Positions 25,247-36,943 of a stretch of DNA of 64,000 nt are shown here, piece by piece. The stretch lies in assembly GCA_027704905.1 (NCBI GenBank), contig CM051001.1, positions 27,977,237 through 28,041,236 of the forward strand, read 5' to 3'. Each line of letters opens with the position of its first letter. Positions within the stretch are counted from its first letter, which is position 1. Position numbers and translations under genes: made by a program. Below the pieces are notes generated by a model, which had not been told where the DNA came from, did no database searches, and worked only from the letters and a program-made list of their open reading frames with translations. Origin of the DNA: Muraenolepis orangiensis. Its lineage: Eukaryota; Chordata; Actinopteri; Gadiformes; Muraenolepididae.

Positions 25247-27690
25247 CTCAAGAGGAGAGTCTGGTTCGTCCAGGATGCTCTTTTCACTCTGTATTCGCTG
25301 CATGGTTCCTGTAGAACTGGGGTCCATTATCAGAACGTTCTGACTACCAGCTCCGCCGAACTTACAGTCACTCTTTCTGGAGTCAGTGGTCCTGCACACC
25401 TCGTAATTGTACACGTGCTGGAGAGTCCCTGCTGTCCCCAAAGTGTCTGAGTAACGTGGTGGATAATATGGAATCACCGGGAGATTGGAATGATACAGGG
25501 TACGAGACTGTCTCCATCTGTAGATCTTCACTGATATGATAACCACTAGACACGTGATGAAGAGAAAGGAAACTACAGCCAAAGCCAAGACTAAGTAAAA
25601 AGTCAGGTTGTCATTGTACTCCTTGTCGTGTGTAAAGTCAGTGAACTCCGAGAGCACTTCAGGGAAGCTGTCCGCCACCGCCACGTTAACAATGACTGTA
25701 GCTGAACGAGAGGGCTGTCCGTTGTCCTCCACTATAACAGTCAGTCTTTGTTTCACAGCATCTTTATCGGTGACTTGGCGGATAGTTCTTATTTCTCCAT
25801 TCTGTAAGCCCACTTCAAACAGCGCCCTGTCTGTGGCTTTCTGTAGTTTATAGGAGAGCCAGGCGTTCTGTCCAGAGTCCACATCAACAGCCACCACTTT
25901 AGTGACCAGATAGCCCACATCTGCTGAACGAGGCACCATTTCAGCCACCAGAGAACCACCGGTCTGGACCGGGTACAGAACCTGAGGGGCGTTGTCGTTC
26001 TGGTCCTGGATCAGTATCTTAACACTCACATTACTGCTGAGGGGAGGAGAGCCTCCATCTTGTGCTTTAACAACAAGTTCTAGTGATTTAATTTGTTCAT
26101 AATCAAAGGAGTGTACAGCATACAGCACCCCTGTTTCAGAATTGATAGATACATAAGTAGAGATTGGAGTACCACGGACGCGAGTGTCTTCTAAGACATA
26201 GGATATTCTCGCATTTTGATTCCAGTCTGAATCCATCGCACTCAGAGTGAATATCGACAATCCAGGAGAGTTATTCTCTGTGACAAAGGCATCATATTTT
26301 GGCTCGGCAAACGCTGGGGCGTTGTCATTCACATCAGATATCGTCAGTCTAAGCGTCGTGGAGGAAGATTGGCTAGGTGTCCCTGAATCGGTAGCGGTTA
26401 TGGTTATGTTGTATTCTGGAGAAGCCTCTCGGTCAATATTTGAATCAGACACTAAACTGAAATAGTCTGTCAACGATGACTGGATTTTAAATGGAAGCTT
26501 AGCGTCGATAGTACATTTTAAGTGTCCGTTCCGGTTTGAATCTGAATCCTTCACATTGATAATGGCAATTGTGGTCCCTGGAGGGGAATCCTCTGACACA
26601 GGGTTGGTAAATGACATGACATTAATAACTGGCGCATTATCGTTAATGTCAAAAACCTCAATAATAACTTTGCTGGTATCTGTTAAGCCACCCTGGTCTC
26701 TCGCCTCAACTCTTACCTCAAACTTTTTGTCCTTCTCAAAATCGATATTTCCAGAAACAGATAAAACCCCGGTCTTCTCATTTATCACAAACGTATTTGC
26801 TATATTTTCCTTGACCTGGGCGAAACCATAGGTTATCATAGCATTGGAGACACTGTCTGCGTCAGTTGCATTTAAAGTGACAACCTGGGTGCCTAATGGC
26901 GCGTTTTCTGTCACGGAAGCAGTGTATACCGATTGGTTAAATACTGGGGCGTTATCATTATGATCTAGAACAGTGATATGTATAATAACTGTACCTGATC
27001 TCTGTGGAGTTCCACCGTCCACTGCTACTAGCTTTAAAGACATGTGTTCGTTCTGTTCTCTATCTAGTGCTTTTTGAAGAATCATTTCAGCGTATCTACT
27101 CCCATCCGTATTGGTTTGCTGTTTTAATATAAAATTATCGTTAGGGGTCAAAACGTAATCCTGAAGGGTATTAATGCCGACATCAGAGTCCTCCGCATTC
27201 TTCAGTGAAAATTTCGATCCAATCGCAGCTGCCTCGCTGATTTGTAAATTAATATCTTTGACGGGGAAGACGGGTGAATGGTCATTTACATCTAAAATTT
27301 CCACGATGATGCGATGTAATTCCATAGGGGTTTCCAGAATGATTTCGAAGCTGAAGCTGCACGGTGTGCTGTCGCCACAAATCTGCTCTCGGTCTATTCT
27401 CTCGTTTACAACTAAAATCCCTTTGTCTGTCTTGAGCTCGACGTACCGGTCAGGATTCGCGCTCGGCCCGAACGAAGCCTTTTTAGATCCAAACCCAAGT
27501 CTTGGGCAACGTTACCAATGAACGAGCCTTTTTTCATCTCTTCTGGGATAGAGTACCGCAGCTGACCGTCTACCGTGTTAACCGCATTAACGAAGTAAAG
27601 GAAGAACATCAGCGGACCGAGCTTCCGTCTTAGTCCATGACAGGGTCGCCATAATGCCAACGGTCGTCGGACAGTTACATAATTTCTCAT
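25247..27690 (-). pseudogene. pcdhg: Protocadherin gamma-type variable exon V8, one frameshift in EC1
   Basis: An ATG at 27690 (MRNYVTVRRP) opens a signal peptide (LMFFLYFVNAVNTVDG) followed by QLRYSIPEEMKKG and GRARILTG. The frame then breaks near 27444-27449, where 10 or 13 bases are missing compared with V7 or V2, between the ILTG codons and those for YVELKTDKG. The rest, EC1 to the tail, is one long open frame to a GAG|GTTAGT donor after 25247. EC1-EC5 are diverged (FPVKDINLQISEAAAIGSKF in EC2); from about 26070 to the donor the sequence matches V2-V7. Probably inactive, because the frameshift truncates it in EC1 and its promoter element is displaced. An assembly error at the gap cannot be excluded. 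Confidence 0.8.
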
Positions 27691-28705
27691 GGTTAAATCC
27701 ACAATCCAGACAAAAATGATTGAACAATGGCATACAATCAATTCTCTAATATAATCCGAATAATTTGTAGTCAATAAAAGCTTCGAAAGTGTAGTGTATT
27801 TTTATACCCTTATTATAATCTAAAACACTGTCTTTGGATCCTCTATATATTGCAGTAGGTGGCTACAGCATAATCTGCTGGTGGACCCCAAGGCCCACTA
27901 GGACATAGAGATGTGTTGAGATGTTCCAGATGTGTAGGTGTTGGTGTGCCTTCAGGCCCTTATAAGGTGCCTTTAGGGGGTTTTCAACGGTATCCTACGG
28001 GATGTAACATGAGTTATAGCCGTAGGGAGTAGTGCCGTGGGGGACGTTTGACCAATAAGAATTAAGTGTTGTACAAGCCACGGAATGTGTGAAAATATAT
28101 ACTGGGTAATAAGGTGTAGTGTATTTTTATACACTGAGTATAAAACTAAAACGTTATCTGTGATATCTGTATACATTGTAAGGACCATGCGTGTTGAGGA
28201 ATGCGACCCCCTGATTGCCAGAGATAAGACCAACAGGCATTGCCAAATACGACCCCCTTGGGGGTTTGAGACATAAACTTGTGACGTGACGATGAAGACA
28301 CCGTGACCAACCAGAGTGCTGGTTGTACCTCTCAGACCAATAGTATTAAGTTGATGTTTGTTACTTTGACCACTAGGAGTAGTGGATGTTCTATGATGCT
28401 ATTGTCTATATAATGTTGGGTAAAGGAGCGCGTCGTCAGTCTGCGAATAGGCACGGCAGGCTCCATCTCGTTGCAACTGATTAATTTGATGCTTTGTTCA
28501 ATAAACACCTTGAACTTAGTATCCGGACCTCTGAGAAAGATTCTTATTCCACCGAGTAGAAATTATACTACAAAAGAAAAAAGGCTAAGCGATTCGTTGC
28601 CGTGTTCCTCCTACCAAGACCTCTCCCTGTTTCATGGCGAAGCTCGATGTGCGACGAGAAAGGAAAAATACTGACTGGCAAACATGGAATAAAATGTGTG
28701 CCTGG
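27691..28705. other. Foreign DNA between V8 start and its CSE
   Basis: About 1 kb lies between the V8 ATG and its CSE, compared with 180-260 bp in the paralogs. About 0.85 kb therefore appears to be inserted. The segment holds a diverged direct repeat (GTGTAGTGTATTTTTATAC at 27789-27807 and 28114-28132) and an LTR-like stretch at about 28177-28572. No gene is recognised. Confidence 0.7.
28177..28572 (+). mobile_element. LTR-like segment (TATA box, polyadenylation signal)
   Basis: Starts TGTAAGGACC and can be read to a CA at 28572. It contains a TATATAAT box near 28407-28414 and AATAAA at 28500-28505, about 90 bp apart, as expected for U3-R-U5 of an LTR on the plus strand. I found no clear target-site duplication, so the right border is uncertain and 28573-28690 may be further element sequence. 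No coding sequence is present. Confidence 0.55.
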
Positions 28706-28724
28706 CCAACAGCGTCCCTTAGAG
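28706..28724 (-). promoter_or_regulatory. CSE/CTCF-like element of V8, displaced
   Basis: CTCTAAGGGACGCTGTTGG on the minus strand, identical to the V2 core but 1016 bp from the V8 ATG. It probably belonged to V8 before the insertion between them. Confidence 0.7.
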
Positions 28725-28749
28725 TTCAAACTACAAACTCCTCTTCAGA

Positions 28750-28966
28750 GGCGGCAGTAGCTCAGTCTGTAGGGACTTGACTTGGGAACCGGAGGGTCGC
28801 CGGTTCAAGTTCCGAAACACCTGGGCACTGCCTTGAGCAAGGCACCAGACCCCTCCACTGCTCCCCGGGCGCTGTATATTAAATAGCTTCCCACTTAATA
28901 CTTGGATAGGTTAAATGCAGAGAAACGAATGTCACTGTATGTATGTGACAATAAAGAGGATTCAAT
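28750..28966 (+). mobile_element. tRNA-derived SINE
   Basis: The head resembles a tRNA with an A box (TAGCTCAGTCTGTAGGGA near 28758-28775) and a B box (GGTTCAAGTTC near 28801-28811), followed by a tRNA-unrelated body with CCTTGAGCAAGGCACCAGAC and an AATAAAG-type 3' end near 28952. This is typical of abundant fish SINEs. It sits directly beside the V8 CSE. Confidence 0.8.
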
Positions 28967-29004
28967 CCGTTTTATATTTAAAAAGAAATCTCAACATCTC
29001 TGGT

Positions 29005-29194
<190 letters not shown>

Positions 29195-29373
29195 GTTGTC
29201 CATGGTGCTGAAAATACACTGCAAAAAGGAGCACGAACTGCGATATTGCAAACACATTTGACACAATACTAATACTACTAATTTTATGCAATAACTACTG
29301 CTTGATGAAGACCAAAAACATGTATACGTAATAAATATAATTAACTATAATAACAACAAATATAAAATACTAC

Positions 29374-29495
29374 TAATAATAATAATAATAATAATAATAA
29401 AACGATTATTACATAGCAATATATAATTATTAACAATTTAATATATTATTGTTGATAGTATTATTTTTTTGTTGTTGTTATAAATATAATTAAAA

Positions 29496-29546
<51 letters not shown>
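29374..29546. repeat. (AAT)n and (ATT)n trinucleotide tracts in inverted arrangement
   Basis: An AAT-rich run (about 29374-29402) and an ATT run (about 29495-29546) are complementary and could pair. The second ends about 30 bp from the V9 splice donor, on its intronic side. Confidence 0.85.
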
Positions 29547-29547
<1 letters not shown>

Positions 29548-29577
29548 CAATTCAACATGGTGGTGGATTCCACTCAC

Positions 29578-31939
29578 CAGAGTCGACATCTGAGATTCCT
29601 CGGAGGACTTGTTCCTCATCTGAAGTGTGTCAGCGCCAGCTTCGTCAACATTCACCAAACATTGGCACATAGGTTGTGTATACTGAATGTCACTCTTTCT
29701 GGAGTCAGTGGTCCTGCACACCTCGTAATTGTACACGTGCTGGAGAGTCCCTGCTGTCCCCAACGTGTCTGAGTAACGTGGTGGATAATATGGAATCACC
29801 GGGAGATTGGAATGATACAGGGTACGAGACTGTCTCCATCTGTAGATCTTCACTGATATGATAACCACTAGACACGTGATGAAGAGAAAGGAAATTACAG
29901 CCAAAGCCAAGACTAAGTAAAAAGTCAGGTTGTCATTGTACTCCTTGTCGTGTGTAAAGTCAGTGAACTCCGAGAGCACTTCAGGGAAGCTGTCCGCCAC
30001 CGCCACGTTAATAATGACTGTAGCTGAACGAGAGGGCTGTCCGTTGTCCTCCACTATAACAGTCAGTCTTTGTTTCACAGCTTTATCGGTGACTTGGCGG
30101 ATAGTTCTTATTTCTCCATTCTGTAAGCCCACTTCAAACAGCGCCCTGTCTGTGGCTTTCTGTAGTTTATAGGAGAGCCAGGCGTTCTGTCCAGAGTCCA
30201 CATCAACAGCCACCACTTTAGTGACCAGATAGCCCACATCTGCTGAACGAGGCACCATTTCAGCCACCAGAGAACCACCGGTCTGGACCGGGTACAGAAC
30301 CTGAGGGGCGTTGTCGTTCTGGTCCTGGATCAGTATCTTAACACTCACATGGGGAGGAGAGCCTCCATCTTGTGCTCTAACTAGTATCTTAAACTCTTTA
30401 TGTTGTTCATAATCGAGTGAATTACCCCGTTTTCCGCATTAATAGAGAAATATTTCGAAATATGGTTTCCGTTTATCTCTCCGTCGACAATAAAATATGA
30501 AATGCGTGCATTTTGTCCTTTATCTGCGTCAGTGGCGTTTATCCGGACTATATTGAAGTCAGGAGAGTTGTTCTCCATCGTATGCGCTGTATATATATTG
30601 TGACTAAACACTGGTGAGTTGTCATTGACATCAGTGACGACCAACGTGACCGTTTTGCTCGTTGATAACGCGGGAGTGCCCTGGTCCGCTGCAGTAAGAG
30701 TAACGTTGTAAACGGAATGCTTTTCTCGATCGAGAGTTGTATCAGTCACCAATGTGTAGTAGTTTCTCAGCGAGGTTTTAATAGCGAACGGGAGGTTGGC
30801 GTCAATGGTTAAACGCACGTGTCCGTATTTACCCGAGTCTTCATCATTTACACTCATCAATGCAACCACTGTTCCGGGTGGCGAATCCTCCGGTAGTTTG
30901 CCCGAGAAAGAGGTCATACTCACGGTCGGACTGTTGTCATTTATATCTAGTATATCTACATGTAATTGACTTGCCCCCGTTAGGCCTCCCTGGTCTTTGG
31001 CTTGCAGGTTCATATCGTAACTTTGCCTTGCTTCATAGTCTATTGCCCCGGTTAGTGTTACCTCTCCCGTGCGTCGGTTTATTTGGAATGGAGGAGGGGA
31101 ATTGTCCTCCATATGAGTGAATGAATATGTAAGGTTGCCACTTTGTTCTTCATCCGCATCAAACGCGATTACAGTTGTTATTACGGTACCCCTTAGCGCA
31201 CTTTCTAAAACAGAGGCTTTAAAAACGGGCTCTGTGAATACAGGTGCATTGTCGTTAGCGTCTAGAACGTATATATGGATTTTCACAGTTCCAGACCTTT
31301 GCGGCTCGCCACCGTCAACGGCCGTCAATATTAATTCATGTTCGCTCCGCTTTTCACGATCTAGAACTGACTGCAGCACCATTTCGGCATATGTACTCCC
31401 ATCGGATTATGTTTAAGAACAAAATGTTCGCTTGGTTGAAGATAATAATTCTGTAATGAATTCTTGCCGACGTCAGGATCTGCCGCACGGTCGGCAGGAA
31501 CACGTTCCCGATCGGCACCAACTCGCTTATCTCTAAAGTTATGTCCCTTTTCGAGAAAACAGGCGCGTGATCGTTTATATCTTCTATTTCGATAGTAATG
31601 GAAAACAATTCCAATGTCGAGACTTAAACTGCATGGGGATTTCTTGGCGCACAGTTTTTCTCTGTCTATTCTTTCGTTGACGACGAGATGGCCTTTGTTC
31701 TGATTCAACACGACGTATTGGTTATTTCCATCGATGACAAGGCGCGCCCGACCAGAGACCAACCTATTAATATCTAAACCTAGATCTGTTGCCACATCAC
31801 CAATAAACAGCCCCGTTCTCCTTTCCTCCGGTATGGAATAACGAATTTGTCCCGTCGTCACATTGAGTGAGCACAGAAGAAAAATGGAGACAGTCGAAAT
31901 CCATGTACCTATAATGCTCTTGCACCACAATGAAGCCAT
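29578..31939 (-). pseudogene. pcdhg: Protocadherin gamma-type variable exon V9, at least four frameshifts
   Basis: An ATG at 31939 opens a good signal peptide (MASLWCKSII to about residue 31, then QIRYSIPEERRTG) and EC1 with a CAKKSPC loop. The frame then breaks near 31615 (about 14-17 bases missing before MELF-like codons), near 31495, near 31404 (one base missing) and near 30425 in EC5. EC3-EC4 lie in one long frame (30440-31380). From about 30370 to 29692 the sequence is nearly identical to V2-V8, except in-frame losses of 9 bp near 30350 and 3 bp near 30081. After SRKSD the tail is different (IQYTQPMCQCLVNVDEAGAD and onward) and ends at CTG|GTGAGT after 29578. It is a pseudogene of a third tail type, partly overwritten by a neighbour. 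Confidence 0.85.
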
Positions 31940-32132
31940 GCTTTTTGAAAGACTAAATCAAGCTGAAAAAACGTTGTTTATATCAAAAGAGGAGCCAGTC
32001 GTTTAATCCAATCGTATCCACGCGACGACCTAATATAAGGGTGTTGTTGTATATAGCTTCGATGGAAGAGTACGTGTGGAATCGCTTCTTTAATGCCCAG
32101 CAGCTACGTTATGGATGTAGTGGTCTCCTTAG

Positions 32133-32149
32133 GCAACAGCACCACCGAG
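32133..32149 (-). promoter_or_regulatory. CSE/CTCF-like element of V9
   Basis: CTCGGTGGTGCTGTTGC on the minus strand, about 195 bp upstream of the V9 ATG. It departs from the V1-V8 consensus (TGCTG instead of CGCTG) but keeps a CTCF-like GGTGGTGCTG core. Confidence 0.5.
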
Positions 32150-32278
32150 TGTGAGTGTGTAGAACCTACACGATACAAAACTATTGGTCTATGAGGGATC
32201 ATTTAGATTGGTTGTGGAAAGCAAAGAGAATATTTCTGAAAGGGTAGTAATGCTAATCATTTTTGTTAAGGGTGGGGG

Positions 32279-32573
<295 letters not shown>

Positions 32574-35116
32574 CTGCAGCAAAGCACCGAGTCAAATAGT
32601 TAAAGCAATCCCAATAACCACCAGCCAAGCAGACATAGTCTCTCATGTTTATTCATAATCCAGGTGAAGGACATACAAATCCTCAGTAGGTTCCACTACC
32701 ACATCAAAACACCACCGTTACATAGGCTCATAGGTCACAGCTGTGCATTTAACATGCGCACACACGCACACCTGCACACATACACACACAAAAAGCGCAG
32801 CCATCATTAACATGGGTGTTACTGCAGAACACGACGTTCTCTCACTACATCATCACTGTGTATTGTTCAGTTGGTGGCAGCTCATCTCCAGGCAGACAAA
32901 CTGCTCCAGCAGAGACAAACTATGTGAATAGTTTATGTGTCTATGTGAATATACGCAATGGAGCTCCCAGATTCATAAATCATCTTTGCCTATTTACACC
33001 TTTAATGCACTCATGCACCCACCATGTGGCCTTCTGGTCATTCATAAAACATGAACAGGGTGCATTGATTTAGCCTCACATGAAAAACAAATCAAAACAC
33101 GTTCACACGTATATAATAATAATAATATCAATGAAACAAGGGATTACAAAAAAAAAACAGAGCAGGAAAAAAAAGGATAGATACATCTATTCTACTGAGA
33201 AGAAAAAAGATTCCATTTGACCAAAAAATAAAAGAAGTCATCAGGTGGTGTTCATGAGTGCTGCATTAACACAGCTAAGGCTTAAAAGTTGGTACATTGA
33301 AACTGTCTTACCTGATGGGGGGAGAGCGGACCAATCACCAGCAGTGTGCAGTAGGAAGGAAAGAGAACACAATCTGTTTAAGTATAATATTCAAGTCATA
33401 GTACAATGACACAGATACACACATAGCACAATGTATATTGCAAAATAATATTGCATGACATATGACATACATCTGGGAACATGAGCTTAGCCACTGAGCC
33501 TCATATTCAGTAATCATGAATGCAAAGGGTTAGTAACAGAAAACACAACATAAGTACAGTATGTGTGAAATGTGTGTATGCATTTATTGCAAACTAAAGC
33601 CATTCAGTTGTTTGACAAACCCCCAAAATAATCAGTTCAGACTCACTTCAAACAAATGAAAAACAAAAGTAATATTAATCCTGTGACCCATACAAAACCA
33701 CAATAATTATCCTGTAGTATAAGCATGGACTGCAACTCTAACTAAGTTGTTTATCGGTCTTTCTCCTCCCCTGATGGACCATGACTGAGCCTGTAGCTGT
33801 AGACTGAGCATGTGCACAGAATAGTTATATATAAGTAAAGGTTAACACAATCAATCAAGTATGTTATTTTTAGTTGTGTGTTTAGTGACCTCTAGTCTGA
33901 CATTTAGTTGAGTTTGGCCTCAGAGATAATTTCAAAGGGTAGTTTAGCTGAGTTACGATCCAATAACGCATTGATGTATATAGAAAGCCATGCATTGTTT
34001 CTCTAAAACTCTCTAAATACGTTTTAATTGGTAAATGAAAGGTCTACATATCCACTTAGTACAGAACTTGGACAAAATACTACTGTTCAATAGTCAGCCT
34101 GAATAATTAGGGTTCTCCTACAGTAAGCCACATTCTGCACAGTTCCCTTGGACTAACTGAGAGACACCATACATGACAGCTGTTCTAGAAGGCTAATTCA
34201 TCAATACCACTTTTTGTTGGATTAGTAAGGCACATGTGTTCATGTTGAAGAGCCAAATAATGTCACCAATGGTTGAGATGTTTTATCTATCCATTCCTTG
34301 GATAGCATCCCATTGCTTACATTTGACCTAGTCCCCACATGGTGTAGTAGATTTATGATGCACTCCACATTAAACCTGAGAGGAGGATTGAGTGTGTTGG
34401 AGTAGGGAAATGACAGATGGCATCGGAAGATGGAAAAGGATAGGATAGAAAAGCAAAACAGTGATTTTACTGTTATGTATTTTAACCTGGGAACATACGT
34501 ATGTCCACACACTCTCCATTCCATTATAAACAGAAATGACATCACACATGAACAGGTGTTACATCACACGTTCCCGATTCTTTTCACGCTTGATTCGTTC
34601 CATTTTGATGAAATAATATTCAAAATGAAGACATCCTACACATGCTGGGCTCAGAGATTTCTTCAGGGACATAGAGATATCATGGAGGTGGTCGTGTACA
34701 GAAAATCAGACAAGCTAATTTGAGAACAATTCTATTTGAATGCTTGTAGTTATGTATCATATCAAGGCTATCAAGGTAAATTCATATCAATGCTACGTCT
34801 ATTCAGAGGGAACAGGTGAAAGGTAGGTGGAAGGGAAAACAGGTATAAGTGGCCAAACTGTGGTGTGACTACACCTGCCGATCTTAAAGGACAACAACAA
34901 TTTACAGGGAGGAGAAGAGATCTATTTACTGTTTACAATGTTTCTTCCTCGTTCCAAAATTAAAGTTACTAATTCTCGTTAAAATAATTATCTCGGACAG
35001 AACCAATTGCGGGGGCCCTAAACATGTGTTTACTTTGTTCATTGGTCAGCCGGCCCTGCTGGTATCAGTCATTACTAGGCTGAGATGTGGCAGCAGATGA
35101 GAGAGATGACAGGCCC

Positions 35117-35311
<195 letters not shown>

Positions 35312-35979
35312 ATACATGGCATATGACCCTTCATTAAGGGTTACTTTTGGCTGAGGAATCATGTCTTTGGAAGAAGGGAACTAACTGGAGCAAATACATG
35401 AAAACACCATGTATGGTGCATGCCAGGAATATAACACATAATTACACTCTGTGTCACCATGCCGGCCACCCTCATCGTGGAACAGATCAATAAAACACTG
35501 CATTTATACGTTACACATTAAAAACAGACCTCAAAGGTTAAGTTCTGGAGAAGGAGAAGGTAGGACAACAATAAGGCCTGTACATCACATTGTTATGACT
35601 GCCGCCATTTTAGGAGCATCGGAATGTTAGTTATTATGTAAGTACTAGTAGTAGTTTTATAGGGAGACATTGTTGTGTTTTAAGCTGCCTTTTATTTGGC
35701 ATTTATACACATGAAAAAGCAGCGACTGGATTCTCACTTTTCATCTTAGTCTTTCTTCTTAGTCTTTCATAACCATTGTTAGCTACATAAAATACAATTC
35801 CAACCCAAGTCAAACTCAAGTCAAACAAGAGTTTTGCGTTTCATAATTATGCAATCTTTCAACTAGATGCCAAATACCATCAAGCACAAACTTCTTTCAA
35901 GTTACAACCACAAATCCTCTTACCACTGTTGTTTTTGTCATCAAAGTTGTGTTTCATTACATAAAACCACCGTAAACAC

Positions 35980-36310
35980 ATCAACTGTATCTGTGTCTGC
36001 CCCTTGGTCTCTTCCCAGCTGGATGTGCCTGGAAGCATCCTTACTAGATGCCCAAACCACCTCAACTGGCTCCTTTCTAGGCAAAGGAGCAGCGGCTCTA
36101 TTCAGAGTCTCTCACAAGTGACCGAGCTTCTCACCCTCTCCCTCAGGGAGATGATCTTCTCACCCTCGCCCTCAGGGAGATGCCAGCCACCCTCCTGAGG
36201 AAACTAGTTTTCGCCGCTTATATTCGCAATCTCGTCCTTTCGGTCATTACCCATAATTCATGACCATATGTGAGGGTAGGAACAAAGACTGACCAGTAGA
36301 TCGAGAGCAA
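35980..36310 (-). mobile_element. Relic of a fish LINE 3' region
   Basis: On the minus strand a frame reads MRWFGHLVRMLPG (about 36065 to 36027), the conserved block near the end of the reverse transcriptase ORF of common fish LINEs. The preceding sequence (36310-36070) fits the same element but has lost the frame. A 29-bp tandem duplication with motif CTTCTCACCCT lies at about 36127-36184. Confidence 0.6.
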
Positions 36311-36943
36311 ATGATGCACAGAGATCAGATTCTAAAATCATGGTAATTTAAATCTAAATCTTAAATCTATGACATGAGTGATTTCTGAGTGATTTTAATC
36401 TCTTAAATTTGACCTTTCTTTTTGGACCAAGATGACCAATTATAGGTTGCCATGATGTCAAAGAAATATTCTCACTAAGATAAATCAAACATTATTGAAA
36501 AAAAACATACTAAACACAAAAGTCAGAAAGATTTTCATAACAGCAACTTCTGATTAGAACCTCAACTACCAAAAAAAGAAGGAACAATCACATCTTCATG
36601 GAGCTTAAAGTGACCCAGAACACTGGTTTTGATTGATTTGAAGCAAATTTCAAATACATTACAATATCACTCAATGAAATGCTCATTCACAATGACGACA
36701 CTAGTTCAACTAATGAAACTTGACATGTGTTGTAACTATGAGGAAAATGTGTCTCCCTGTCCTACAATAATGTCAACTATATATGTTGTTAGAAAATACT
36801 AACAATAAACTACATTTATCATGCCCATGGAGCCAAATGGTCGTATCAACAACATCCATTTGCTGGGCATTAACCCCTGCTTGGTGAATATAAAATATAT
36901 GAAGGAAACGTTCCACAACTAGAGGAGTCACTGTCACGCTTAC

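Noticed and set aside
28750..28825. tRNA gene
   Set aside because: A and B boxes are present but the cloverleaf is not intact and the sequence continues into a SINE body with an A-rich end.
35867..36198. Possible small genes on the plus strand
   Set aside because: The region is a LINE relic on the minus strand; the plus-strand frames have no conserved features.
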